64,000 nucleotides of DNA. Origin: Planctomycetaceae bacterium (lineage in GTDB: Bacteria; Planctomycetota; Phycisphaerae; SM23-33). Positions 26,321 to 34,969 of the stretch are shown here, piece by piece; position 1 is the stretch's first letter; each line of letters starts with the position of its first letter. A program made the position numbers and the translations under genes. Location: NCBI GenBank assembly GCA_039680605.1, contig JBDKTA010000044.1, positions 62,001 through 126,000 on the forward strand, given 5' to 3'. Under the pieces are notes generated by a model. It searched no databases and had not been told where the DNA came from. It worked only from the letters and a program-made list of their open reading frames with translations.

Positions 26321-27892
26321 TTGTCCACGAAGCCAACGCTTTCATTCGCTCTTCTTGCTGCGGGCATATTGCTGATAGCCTCTGTGTGCTCCGCGGCTGC
26401 GCCGAAAACCGTCAGCGGCAAAGTCTTTCTCGACGCCAACGCCAACGGAAAGCTTGACGCCGGCGAGAAAGGGCTGGCCGGCGTGCGCGTCACCGACAGC
26501 GTCAAGTTCGTCACCACAGGTCCCGACGGGTCCTACACGATCGCCGTCAGCGACGACGAGATGTTTCCCCGCAAGGCCTCGCAGGTAGTTTCGGTGAGCT
26601 GGCCCAGCGGGCACTGGCCGGTGGGGACGTGGTGGGCGCGGCTGGACCAGATCAAAGATGCGGCGGCTGTGAATTTTGCCCTGCGCGAGGACAAAGAGAC
26701 CGGACCCTTCATCTTCGCGCATATCACCGACGATCACAGCAGCGGGGCGGTGGTCGAGAACTGGGGAAAGCATTTCCCGCAGATGGGTCAGACCCTCTCC
26801 TTCGTCGTGGAAACGGGCGATCTGGGATACGCCGGCCCCGACAGCGCCGAAAAAATGTTCAGTGACATCGTCGCGCACGGCCGCACGCTGCCGGTGCCGA
26901 TCTTCTATGTGCCGGGCAACCATGACTACGTCGGTGTGCATCAGACCGAGTGGTCCAAAGACGATCCGATCTTCGGCGGCGGGGCGTACACCAAACACCT
27001 GGGCCCGGTGCGATGGTCGTTCGACTATCGCGGGGCGCACTTCGTGGGCATCGACTGGGTGAGGCCCGAGGGCGGCAAGATCGAGTGCGGCATCCCGGAT
27101 ATCGCCCTGGCGTTCCTCAAGGCCGACCTCGACGCCGTCAAGGCCGGAACGCAAGTCTTCGCCTTTGTGCATTTCCCCAACATTCCGCCCCAGGCGCTGC
27201 AGCCGCAGAAGTTCGCGGCGGTCTATGTCTTCGGCGGGCACAGCCACGACTACGCCTCCTGGGAACAGGCCGGCGGCAAGATCATCAACACCACGCAGAT
27301 CGCCCTGTGGGGCGCCGGGGCCTGCGGGCTGGTACACGTCGATGGCGGCAATGTCGAGTTTGTCTACCGCTGCGCCGGGTGCAAATGGGGCAACTGGCAG
27401 GACATGGCCCAGAAAGGCCAGCATATCGGCTTCTGTCCGCTGTTTGATCTGGCCTACAAGATCATGCCGCAGATTGAAAAGGTCCGCCAGCCCATCGCCA
27501 AACTCGCGGACAAGTCCCTGGACGTTCCAGCCGGTGTAGACGTGCCCAAGGGCACGGCCGGCGCGATGGTCGAAGCCGAGATTGTTCCGGCGGACGCCAA
27601 GACCCTGACCCTGAAGCTGCAGGGCGACAGGGCGCTCGAGCTGACGTGGGACGGTAAGTGGCTCACCTGCGACGGCATCCGCGTGCCGATGCCTTTGCGC
27701 CAATGGGAGAAGTCGGTGCGGGTTCGAGCGATCGTGGTCGGCGGCGTGATGCAGATGCAGGTCAACGGCATGTACCAGTTCGCCCGCCCGCTCAAGGACC
27801 TGGCGAAGGTGCAGGCCTCTGCCGCCGGTGGAGCGGCCACGCTCAAGACCCTCGACGTGTACAGCTACGACCCGTCGAAGATCAAACCCTAG
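26321..27892 (+). CDS. Secreted calcineurin-like phosphoesterase with N-terminal SdrD-B-like domain
   Basis: A 523-residue exported protein. The start is TTG, supported by a perfect AAGGAG seven bases upstream and an immediate signal peptide (ending SAAA). Residues 30-75 (KVFLDANANGKLDAGEKGL) resemble an SdrD/Cna-B-like beta domain with a Ca-binding type repeat. The phosphoesterase domain has TDDH, ETGDLGY, GNHD, FVHFPN and GGHSHDY. A C-terminal region of about 130 residues may be a second beta domain. It is probably cotranscribed with, and functionally related to, the preceding gene. Substrate not evident. Confidence 0.87.
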   Translation: MSTKPTLSFALLAAGILLIASVCSAAAPKTVSGKVFLDANANGKLDAGEKGLAGVRVTDSVKFVTTGPDGSYTIAVSDDEMFPRKASQVVSVSWPSGHWPVGTWWARLDQIKDAAAVNFALREDKETGPFIFAHITDDHSSGAVVENWGKHFPQMGQTLSFVVETGDLGYAGPDSAEKMFSDIVAHGRTLPVPIFYVPGNHDYVGVHQTEWSKDDPIFGGGAYTKHLGPVRWSFDYRGAHFVGIDWVRPEGGKIECGIPDIALAFLKADLDAVKAGTQVFAFVHFPNIPPQALQPQKFAAVYVFGGHSHDYASWEQAGGKIINTTQIALWGAGACGLVHVDGGNVEFVYRCAGCKWGNWQDMAQKGQHIGFCPLFDLAYKIMPQIEKVRQPIAKLADKSLDVPAGVDVPKGTAGAMVEAEIVPADAKTLTLKLQGDRALELTWDGKWLTCDGIRVPMPLRQWEKSVRVRAIVVGGVMQMQVNGMYQFARPLKDLAKVQASAAGGAATLKTLDVYSYDPSKIKP

Positions 27893-28311
27893 CCGATCTC
27901 AGAAGAGCAGCGGATATCTGCCAGTTCGTGCTTGTATAGCCTGCGCTGGTCTGGTTCCCGATGAGGGTCGTCAAGCTCGATCCATGGCCGGTTTGGGCTT
28001 GACCCAGAAGTTCACACTGAACGAGCCGCTGCCATCGCCCGTTGCTTGGTAAACGCCCGCCGATAATGTCGCCGTCTCCATCATCTGAAAGTTCATTCAG
28101 CACGTCTGAAGTCTACGTCGAGCAGCCGAATGCGGCAAGTAATCAAGCAATATACTCTTGTCCTCAGGCCATCGTGGCTCTTCGGGCCTTCGGCCCTGCG
28201 CGCCACGGCACCCGGCGCGGGCGGCATCGGGGACACGCACAACGGAGTTGTGCGTGGCACCCTTCCGGCTCCCAGTCCCGGTTCCCGGTTCCCTGCTCCC
28301 GGTTCCCATCT
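27893..28311. other. 419-base gap with hairpins and a simple repeat
   Basis: No gene is supported. It holds GGGCC TTC GGCCC near 28180, a perfect ten-base hairpin CACGCACAAC GGA GTTGTGCGTG (28234-28256), and a GGTTCCC repeat (about 28274-28310) next to the stop of the minus-strand URO-D family gene. Confidence 0.7.
28234..28310. repeat. Hairpin CACGCACAAC/GTTGTGCGTG plus GGTTCCC repeats
   Basis: The hairpin arms are 28234-28243 and 28247-28256 with a GGA loop. They are followed by imperfect repeats of GGTTCCC and related CTCCCGGTTCCC units up to the end of the minus-strand coding region at 28312. Confidence 0.7.
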
Positions 28312-29352
28312 TTACCGATGCAGCCGGCAGGCGTCGAAGTAGGCCTGCAGGTTTTCGACCGGGACGTTCTGTGGGGCCTCGCCGCCGAGGCAGATGAAGA
28401 AGCCCGGGAGGCGCTTGGCTTTCTTTAGCGTGGCGGCCACTTCGGCGGCGATGGTCTCGGGCGTGCCGGTGGTGAGAGTGGTCGTGCTGGCGCCGCCGAC
28501 GATCTGGCCGCGCGGGCCCACCGCGTCAATGATCGTGTCCGGGTCGTTCATGGCCTCCATGAACAGGCCCGTCGCGCCGGCGGCAATGAAGTCCTTCGCG
28601 ATCGGCTCGATCAGCCCGTCGCTGGTGGCCAGCACTTTCTTGCCTGCCTTGATCGCCGGTTCGTAAATGCGCTGGTATCGCGGAAAGACTTCGCGCCGCA
28701 GGAACGCCGGGCTGAAGATCGGCCCGCGAGCGCTGCAGAGATCTTCGTGCGCCATCAGCATCGGCGCGTCGGTAGCCGCCATGGCGGTCAAGGTGTCGAC
28801 GGAGTAGTCGGTGCAGCGGTCCAGCATCGGCCTAAGAGATTCAGGCTCCGTAGCGACCATCTCCATGAAGAGCGTCCAGTCGCAGTAGTACGGCATGTAA
28901 TGCAGGACGAGCATGAAGTGACCCGGCACCAGCAGCGACCGCTCGCCCAGCAGCGCCTGCGTGTCGCGATAGTTCCGGCACCATCCGTCGATGCGCTGGG
29001 CGAGGCTGATGTCGTCGTGCCTGCGGGGGTCGAAGTCCAGAATCTCCTGGCGCGTCTTGTAGATCGGGTTGGTCATCCACTGCGTCTCGCGCATGCCCCA
29101 CGCCGTGCGGACGTGGTGGTCGCCCGCGGCCGCCACTTGCCCGTCAGTCAGGTCCGTCGCGCCGAAAGCCGCAAAGAGCGTCGCGTCGATGTCGAACTTC
29201 TCCAGGTACGCCAGGTAGCTTTCCGTGGGCTTGGTCCGCGGGTCAATGCCCGTGGCGCTGCGAAAGAACGCCTCGTGCGTGAGGAACTCGAACTGCGCGA
29301 CACGGTCGACCTTTTCGCCGGCGATCGCGGCCAATGCACGTTTTATGGACAT
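28312..29352 (-). CDS. Uroporphyrinogen decarboxylase (URO-D) superfamily protein
   Basis: A 346-residue TIM-barrel protein of the URO-D/MtaA superfamily, which includes heme-pathway decarboxylases and corrinoid methyltransferases. The N-terminus MSIKRALAAIAGEKVDR is the standard opening of the group. The stretch LMAHEDL and the C-terminal VGGASTTTLTTGTPETI match the methyltransferase-like branch better than true HemE. The start at 29352 was chosen because the upstream frame is a heptamer repeat. The ribosome site is weak. Substrate unknown; it is not likely to be HemE. Confidence 0.82.
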   Translation of the reverse strand: MSIKRALAAIAGEKVDRVAQFEFLTHEAFFRSATGIDPRTKPTESYLAYLEKFDIDATLFAAFGATDLTDGQVAAAGDHHVRTAWGMRETQWMTNPIYKTRQEILDFDPRRHDDISLAQRIDGWCRNYRDTQALLGERSLLVPGHFMLVLHYMPYYCDWTLFMEMVATEPESLRPMLDRCTDYSVDTLTAMAATDAPMLMAHEDLCSARGPIFSPAFLRREVFPRYQRIYEPAIKAGKKVLATSDGLIEPIAKDFIAAGATGLFMEAMNDPDTIIDAVGPRGQIVGGASTTTLTTGTPETIAAEVAATLKKAKRLPGFFICLGGEAPQNVPVENLQAYFDACRLHR

Positions 29353-29365
29353 AGAGCAGTAACCA

Positions 29366-29400
29366 GTAATCGGTAATCGGTAATCAGTAATCCGTAATCG
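29366..29400. repeat. Five tandem heptamers GTAATCN
   Basis: Exact seven-base period: units at 29366, 29373, 29380, 29387 and 29394 read GTAATC followed by G, G, A, C, G. They lie immediately upstream of the URO-D family start. A degenerate copy in the same minus/plus sense relation is found at 29498-29528. Confidence 0.9.
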
Positions 29401-29439
29401 GTGAGGGGAAATCAATGTACCCGATTCAGGGGCCGGGGC

Positions 29440-29490
29440 AACAAAAAGAACAGCGGGCGGCTGCCTCACTGGGTAGCCGCCCGCTGCTCA
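29440..29490 (-). terminator. Rho-independent terminator of the PEP-CTERM gene
   Basis: CAGCGGGCGGCT (29451-29462) pairs perfectly over twelve bases with 29475-29486 around a twelve-base loop. On the minus strand the stem is followed directly by TTCTTTTTGTT. It lies about 35 bases after the stop of the PEP-CTERM gene at 29523. Confidence 0.9.
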
Positions 29491-29497
29491 ATTGCCA

Positions 29498-29528
29498 CTG
29501 ATTACAGTTTACTGATAACGGATTACTG
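29498..29528. repeat. Degenerate GTAATC heptamer repeat overlapping a stop codon
   Basis: On the minus strand the sequence reads GTAATCC GTTATCA GTAAACT GTAATCA, four imperfect heptamers related to the array at 29366-29400. The first unit supplies the TAA stop of the PEP-CTERM gene. Confidence 0.7.
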
Positions 29529-30140
29529 TTTCTTCCTGCGAATCAACGCCGCCAGGCCGCCGATGGCCAGCAGGCTCATCGTCGCCGGCTCGGGGATGTT
29601 GGCCATATTGATATTGCTGAAGTGCAGGTTGTCGAAGACGGGTTCGCCGCTCCAGTGGGAGACCTGGATGGATTTGCCGGTCCCGGAGAACGTAGCGACA
29701 GCAGTGCCGGAGCCCATGCCCCAGCCCTGGGTAAACAGCACGGTTCCTCCCATGTCGACATCGCTGTAAATAGTGATGGCAGACCCGACCGGAACAGACA
29801 CGAAATCCAGGGTGATCTCCGTGTCGAACCCGTTGGGCATATTGGCGATGAACTGGCGAACGCCGCCGTCTCGGACGGTTCCAGGCCGGCTGCCGTTGCC
29901 GACGACGAAAGAAATATCGTAGTCCGGCCCGCCGACGCCGTTGTAGTACTCGCCCACGGCCGTTCCCGCGGGTATGCCGTTGAAATCCAGCGTGATAACG
30001 GCAGCGCCGACCGGGGCGGTCAGCAGCCCGCAGAACAGGACAACAGCGACCACTGCCAGAATCGTCTTGAAACTTGTCATCTTGCACCATCCTTTTCTTG
30101 AGTTACTGTTACGGGCCAACACCAGAGTGTACTTGCGCAT
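29523..30140 (-). CDS. PEP-CTERM surface protein C
   Basis: A 205-residue exported protein. The ATG at 30140 has AAAGGAG seven bases upstream and gives a long positively charged N-region before the signal helix; a shorter start at 30080 is also possible. The ectodomain is beta-rich (DFNGIPAGTAVGEYY near the start resembles secreted lectin-like PEP-CTERM proteins). The C-terminus has NIPEPATMSLLAIGG and RRKKQ, the exosortase sorting signal. It is not closely related to the PEP-CTERM pair at 6980-8652. A strong terminator follows. The gene diverges from a XylR-like regulator. Confidence 0.88.
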   Translation of the reverse strand: MRKYTLVLARNSNSRKGWCKMTSFKTILAVVAVVLFCGLLTAPVGAAVITLDFNGIPAGTAVGEYYNGVGGPDYDISFVVGNGSRPGTVRDGGVRQFIANMPNGFDTEITLDFVSVPVGSAITIYSDVDMGGTVLFTQGWGMGSGTAVATFSGTGKSIQVSHWSGEPVFDNLHFSNINMANIPEPATMSLLAIGGLAALIRRKKQ

Positions 30141-30567
30141 TTTGCTGCTCCTTTACAATAAATGCCGTTATCTGCAAGCAGGCATCCGCGAACGCGTCTC
30201 GGACGCCGCCAAGTCGTTTGTGGTTCAGCCGCGCGTCCTGCCAAGCCGCGGATGGGCCAGAAGGCTTATCGTTGCCGGCTCGGCGACCGGAGTACATTGG
30301 ACCTTGCCGGCACGAGCCCGCGTACCGGTCCTTCTGACGCGCCTCCTGTCGGGGGGCAGCCGCCAGATCGACTGCTGCCCAGCCCGGCGCGTCAAGGCAG
30401 AACGAGCATACCATGAGTCTCCATTTTGTATACGGACATTTACGAAAAACATGTAAGACATTTTTACGACAGGGATCATGGGAAAGCTAGTGATGATAGG
30501 ATGCTAGATCGGACATTTTCGACAAATGGTTCTTGACCCAGACCGCTTCGGCGGTAACAATCTTGCC
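30141..30567. other. Divergent regulatory region between PEP-CTERM and XylR-like genes
   Basis: No coding sequence is supported. The left two thirds are GC-rich without visible structure. From about 30420 the DNA becomes AT-rich and carries three direct repeats, listed separately. Confidence 0.6.
30434..30527 (+). promoter_or_regulatory. Three phased direct repeats, candidate operator of the XylR-like regulator
   Basis: The motif GGACATTTACGAAAA (from 30434), AGACATTTTTACGACA (from 30456) and GGACATTTTCGACAAA (from 30511) share GACATTT followed by ACGA or CGA. The GACATTT cores start at 30435, 30457 and 30512, spaced 22 and 55 bases, multiples of 11, so they fall on one helix face. The array ends just upstream of the regulator start. 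Autoregulation or control of the divergent PEP-CTERM gene is inferred. Confidence 0.65.
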
Positions 30568-31743
30568 ATGAGCTCAGCGACACAAAAAGCCACACGCGTA
30601 CTCTTGTTGGGAATCCCGGACGGGGCTCGGGATGCAGCTTACGAATATGGGCATTCGGCCGGGTGGGTACTGACGGCCACCAACTGGGACAACGCCCACC
30701 AGAGAGCCTCCGACTACGCTCGCCGATGGGATTGCGCGGGTATTATCAGTTCGTTGCCATTTGGTCCCGGCGACAAGCCCATGCCCGGTTGGGCCGACAG
30801 CCCCGTGCCGGTGGTCGAGACGTCGATGACGCAACCTGCGTTGAAAGTTCCCCGCGTACTTTGCGACCACCGCCAAACCGGGGTTCTGGCGGCGCGGCAC
30901 CTGATCGAGCGGGGGTTTCGCAACCTGGCGTATTGCTGGCTGGGTTCGGTTTGGATTCTAAACGAGCAGGAGTCCGGCGTTCGAGAGGCGGCCCAGGCGG
31001 CAGGGGCGGCGTACACGCGCATGGATTTCCCCGCGCGAGGGGCGGCGCAGTTTGGATGGGACGCCGCACGCTTTCGCCTTTGGCTGGCGCAGGAGATCGC
31101 GGCGCTGCCCAAACCCGCCGGCGTCATCTTTGACAGTGGTTGGATCGCCCTGGAGGGCATTGAGGCCTGCCAGGAAGCGGGCTTCATCGTTCCTTCACAG
31201 GTGGCCGTGGCGAGCTGCATGGACGAACCGACCCTCTGCGAGAACGCTACCGTCCCTATCACCGCCGTGCCGCTCAATCAGCGCAGGCAGACCGGAGAAG
31301 CCGCTGCCCTGCTCGATCGCCTGATGCAGGGGCAGGCGCCGCCCGTCGAGCCGATCAAGGTCGCCCCTGAGCCGGTCGTCGTCCGCGCCAGCAGCGACAT
31401 TCTCGCCACGTCGGACGAGCGCCTCGCCAGAGCCTTGAGGCTGATCTGGAGCGGGTTCACCAACCCGCGCCTGGGCCTGCCCCAACTGGCGGCCGAGGCG
31501 GGGCTGTCTGTCACCGGGCTCAACATCCTTTGCCACAAGCATCTTCACTGCACCGCCGGTTCGCTGCTGCGAGGCAAGCGAGTCGAGCGGGCGATGGAAC
31601 TTCTGGCCTCATCGACGATGAACGTTTCCGAGGTGGCAATCGCCAGCGGATACGCCACAGAAAAGCAAATGCGCCGCAGCATCGAGGCCCGGACCGGCAT
31701 GACGCCCCGCGCCTGGGGCAAGGGTCAGAAACAGCAGTTGTGA
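30568..31743 (+). CDS. XylR-like transcription regulator (LacI-type sensor, AraC-type HTH)
   Basis: A 391-residue protein. Residues 8-270 look like a periplasmic-binding-protein ligand domain of the LacI kind (VLLLGIP, CDHRQTGVLAARHLIERG, PAGVIFDSG). The C-terminal 100 residues are an AraC-type double helix-turn-helix (LPQLAAEAGLSVTGL and VSEVAIASGYATEKQM). The same order is found in E. coli XylR, which activates xylose genes. The ATG at 30568 is preferred; the ATG at 30526 overlaps the third operator repeat. Neither has a good ribosome site. Probably senses a sugar. Confidence 0.88.
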   Translation: MSSATQKATRVLLLGIPDGARDAAYEYGHSAGWVLTATNWDNAHQRASDYARRWDCAGIISSLPFGPGDKPMPGWADSPVPVVETSMTQPALKVPRVLCDHRQTGVLAARHLIERGFRNLAYCWLGSVWILNEQESGVREAAQAAGAAYTRMDFPARGAAQFGWDAARFRLWLAQEIAALPKPAGVIFDSGWIALEGIEACQEAGFIVPSQVAVASCMDEPTLCENATVPITAVPLNQRRQTGEAAALLDRLMQGQAPPVEPIKVAPEPVVVRASSDILATSDERLARALRLIWSGFTNPRLGLPQLAAEAGLSVTGLNILCHKHLHCTAGSLLRGKRVERAMELLASSTMNVSEVAIASGYATEKQMRRSIEARTGMTPRAWGKGQKQQL

Positions 31744-31885
31744 GTTGTGTGTGGTCCTATGCTCGCACCGAACATGCCTTTCCCGCTGTACGACCGGGAT
31801 TCTTCTGGCGTGAGGGGAAATTAAGGCACAATAGCATTCTGCCGGCCACTCATGGTATATTCAGTTTTCAACATCCGGAGTTGCC

Positions 31886-32746
31886 ATGACCTCATCAGCT
31901 AATCCCGAGACCCCGATACCGCAGGATGGCCACTTCAGTGCGCCGGGCTCGAACGACCGCTTCGTCACCTGCCAGGAATTGCCCCAGTTGTCCGCCCATC
32001 ACATTCACATGGTGGGCATCTCGACGTGGACGACGCATTCGAGATCGTTCTCGCGATGCCACCAGGTGCCGCAGTTCGCGGCCGTCATCGGCGGGCGGTG
32101 CGAGTTCTGGGTCAACGGCGAGTGGCGCAGCGCCCGGACGGGCGACTTGTTCCTGTGCCCGGCCGGCTGCGCCGGCGGCGTGCAGGTGCGGTCCAGGAAG
32201 GCGACGTTCGTGGCGGTTCTGTATTCGTCTGCTGCCGTCGAGACTTGGATCGGCCCCCAGAGCGTTCTTCACCCGGTGGACGTCTGGGGACTCGATCACG
32301 CCGCCAGCGGTCTGCTGCGCGAGTGGTCTGCCCAGGCCCCGGCCGACGTGGTCGAATGCCTCGTCGACCTTCTGCATGCTCAAGCCGTGCGGTTGATGCG
32401 CCAGCAGCCTCTGCCGGGTCGCCTGGCGGACTTGTGGGAGACGATCGAGCAGGATATCGGCGGGCAGTGGACGCTGGAGCGCATGGCGGGGCTGGTGGAT
32501 CTGTCCGAGCAGCACCTCACGCGCCTCTGCCGCAGCGAGTACAACGACAGCCCCGTGGCGTATCTGGCCAAGCTGCGCATGCGCCGCGCCGCCCAGTTGC
32601 TTCAGGTTACCGAGTCCTCCATCGCGATGCTGGCCTCGCTGGTCGGCTACCAGTCGCAGTTTGCCTTCAGCAACGCCTTCAAACGGCACTTCCAGATCTC
32701 TCCGATGGGATACCGTCAAAGACTTCGCCAAGCCGAGGCGACGTGA
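31886..32746 (+). CDS. AraC-family transcription regulator with cupin-type N-terminus
   Basis: A 286-residue protein. The N-terminal half (about 40-125) looks like the AraC cupin sensor: FAAVIGGRCEFWVNGEWRSA and TGDLFLCPAG. The C-terminal 100 residues are the AraC DNA-binding domain, with LERMAGLVDLSEQHLTRL and a second helix pair ending YQSQFAFSNAFKRHF and SPMGYR. CCGGAG precedes the ATG by six bases. It follows the XylR-like gene on the same strand and may regulate it or the copper operon downstream; neither link is shown. Confidence 0.92.
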   Translation: MTSSANPETPIPQDGHFSAPGSNDRFVTCQELPQLSAHHIHMVGISTWTTHSRSFSRCHQVPQFAAVIGGRCEFWVNGEWRSARTGDLFLCPAGCAGGVQVRSRKATFVAVLYSSAAVETWIGPQSVLHPVDVWGLDHAASGLLREWSAQAPADVVECLVDLLHAQAVRLMRQQPLPGRLADLWETIEQDIGGQWTLERMAGLVDLSEQHLTRLCRSEYNDSPVAYLAKLRMRRAAQLLQVTESSIAMLASLVGYQSQFAFSNAFKRHFQISPMGYRQRLRQAEAT

Positions 32747-32904
32747 CCGGGCATTTGTCAGCGTATAAGCGTGAGCAACATCCAGAATGCCTGACGGGGC
32801 CCAAGAAAAGACGCGGGCTCAGTTGGGAAACGCTGGCCTGATCCATAGAATCAGTGTGTTCAATGTGGTCGCAGTACGCTTAGCTGTTAACGTAGGGAGG
32901 CCAG

Positions 32905-33237
32905 ATGGGGGCCAGGGCAGGACTTGCCGGAGCATTGCTTTTCCTGGCGATGCTGGGGACGGGATGTTCGCAGGCCATCATTGCCGACTCCCTTAAGGCC
33001 AATGATCCCGGGATTTCGCAGTCCCCGACCGGACAGCCTCCCGTGCCGCCTGAGTCGTTGACGATTGCGCCGACGGGCATGTCTCCGGTGGCGACGTCTG
33101 CAGTCGAGCCCGACGCCATCCTTCCGACTATGGACGAAGCCTACCGGACGCGCCGCCTGCCGCGCGGGGCTGCCTCTATGCCGGCGACGCGCCCATCCCC
33201 GGCGCAGCATCACCGCCACATGGGAGGGGCGCCATGA
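32905..33237 (+). CDS. Small lipoprotein, first gene of the copper-handling operon
   Basis: A 110-residue exported protein with a lipoprotein-type signal (LAMLGTGC, Cys21). The mature part is Pro/Ser/Thr/Ala-rich with a His-rich end (QHHRHMGGAP) that could bind metal. GGGAGG lies just before the ATG. Its TGA overlaps the ATG of the TolC-family gene as ATGA, so the two are coupled. No family recognised. Confidence 0.8.
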   Translation: MGARAGLAGALLFLAMLGTGCSQAIIADSLKANDPGISQSPTGQPPVPPESLTIAPTGMSPVATSAVEPDAILPTMDEAYRTRRLPRGAASMPATRPSPAQHHRHMGGAP

Positions 33238-34958
33238 TGTCTTCACCGGACGGAAGAACCTATCGCATCGCCGTTGGGCTGTCGGCCCTGCTGGCGGTCC
33301 TGCTATGCTGCCTGAGCAGTTGCACACCGCCGGAGACGGGATTCGCCCAGGTGCGCAGCCAGTCGCAGCGGCGCAGCGGATATGGCCCGTCCTGGACGCG
33401 CGGTATAGCGGAAGACGAACTCGTCAATCGCATGGTCGCCGAACTGCTCAGCGACGAACTGACCCTCGACAAGGCCGTCCAGATCGCCCTGGTCAACAAC
33501 CGCCGCCTGCAGGCGACGTTTGAAGAGCTCGGCGTCCGTCGCGGAGCCCTGATTCAGGCGGGCCTGCCGGAAAACCCCGTCTTCTCCGGCGACTGGCGGT
33601 TCTTCAGCAAAGGGGTGGCCTTTGAAGGCGTGCTGACGCAGAACGTCATCAGCATCATCACGATCCCAATGCGCCGTGAGCTGGAAGGCAACCGTTTTGA
33701 GGCCTCCAAGCTTAACGCTATCGAACAGACCATCCACCTGGTGGCCGACATCAAACGCGCCTTTTTCAGGTATCAGGCCAGCAAGCAGATGGTCGAGATG
33801 CTCCAGCACGTTGTCCAGGCCACAAAGGGATCCTACATGCTGATGGAGCGTCTGCGCGAGGCGGGCAATACTCGCCAGCTCGACGTCTTCCGAGAGCGGG
33901 CTCTGTATGAGGAAGCCAAAGTCGCATTAAATCATGCGGTAGCGACCGTGGCGGCCAATCGTGAGCAACTCAACTCGCTGATGGGGCTTTGGGGTCCGCA
34001 GACCCAATGGGAAACGCCCACGCGCCTTCCGGAACCGCCGGGGCATCTGGGATTGCGGCCGCACGAAGATTCTCAGGGCGTGGCGGCTATAGACCTTGGC
34101 CAGTTTCCGCCAAAGGGCAAAATGACGACCACAGCACCCACGGCCACAGCGACGGGTCAGGTTCAGACGCTGGCCCAGCGGTTGGCGGGGCCCCCGACAT
34201 ACAAGCAGATTGCCGGTGCGAGGGCAGGAATACTGGGTCCCGGCGAGGTCAAACAGGAAGACGTCCCGGTGGAGCAGCTATGGAGGGTAACAGGACCATC
34301 TTCAGAGCGGTTCATCCAAGTCGAGCGGCGGGCGATGGAAGAGAGTCTCAACCTGGCGATCGCCTGGCGACTGGTGCAGGCACAATCTGGACGCCTCAAA
34401 CTCGACACGACACTGGCGATCTTTCCCTTCCTGGACGCGGGGGGCACGGCTGAGCGCAACCCCGAAGGCAAATGGGGGGCAGGTCCGGCTGTCAGTTCCC
34501 CTATCCCGTTGTTCGATTGCGGTCAAGGCCAGGTTACACAGGAGAGCTCGCGTCTGCGTCAGCGTGTGGAGCAGTATGCGGCACTGGCGACGGAGATCCG
34601 GGCGATTGCCCGCTCGGCCGAAGCTGGCTTCCAAGCCAGCCGCTCCCGCGTTTTGTACGTGCGCGACGTGATCATGCCATTGCACGCGGCTTTGGTGGCC
34701 GAATCACAGCTGCAATACAACGCGATGCAGATCACGCCGTTCCAGCTTCTATCGGCCAAGGTGCAGCAGATTCAGGCCGGTCAGCAATACGTGCTGGCGC
34801 TGGCGGAGTATTGGCTGGCGAGGACGGATCTCGAGCAGGTGCTTGACGGCTCGCTGCCGCCGGGTGTTTCCAGCCACCTCATGGCGATGCCTGCGGCAGG
34901 AATGCTTCCTGATGCACCCGGGCCGGGCGTGGGGCGACAGGAATCGCGGAATCCTTAA
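33234..34958 (+). CDS. TolC-family outer membrane efflux lipoprotein, CusC-like
   Basis: A 574-residue protein with a lipoprotein signal (LCCLSSC) and the long alpha-helical hairpins of TolC/OprM proteins (for example LTLDKAVQIALVNNRRLQATFEELG near 80, then NQEL-like helices in the second half). These form trimeric channels across the outer membrane and periplasm for RND-type export. No RND pump or adaptor is in the window. The stop lies 11 bases before the multicopper oxidase ATG, so a copper export/detoxification role is inferred. Confidence 0.88.
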   Translation: MMSSPDGRTYRIAVGLSALLAVLLCCLSSCTPPETGFAQVRSQSQRRSGYGPSWTRGIAEDELVNRMVAELLSDELTLDKAVQIALVNNRRLQATFEELGVRRGALIQAGLPENPVFSGDWRFFSKGVAFEGVLTQNVISIITIPMRRELEGNRFEASKLNAIEQTIHLVADIKRAFFRYQASKQMVEMLQHVVQATKGSYMLMERLREAGNTRQLDVFRERALYEEAKVALNHAVATVAANREQLNSLMGLWGPQTQWETPTRLPEPPGHLGLRPHEDSQGVAAIDLGQFPPKGKMTTTAPTATATGQVQTLAQRLAGPPTYKQIAGARAGILGPGEVKQEDVPVEQLWRVTGPSSERFIQVERRAMEESLNLAIAWRLVQAQSGRLKLDTTLAIFPFLDAGGTAERNPEGKWGAGPAVSSPIPLFDCGQGQVTQESSRLRQRVEQYAALATEIRAIARSAEAGFQASRSRVLYVRDVIMPLHAALVAESQLQYNAMQITPFQLLSAKVQQIQAGQQYVLALAEYWLARTDLEQVLDGSLPPGVSSHLMAMPAAGMLPDAPGPGVGRQESRNP

Positions 34959-34969
34959 GGGTGATGCTT

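Noticed and set aside
28312-29352. HemE assignment for the URO-D family gene
   Set aside because: The protein resembles the methyltransferase-like branch and lacks a heme-biosynthesis context, so only the superfamily is called.
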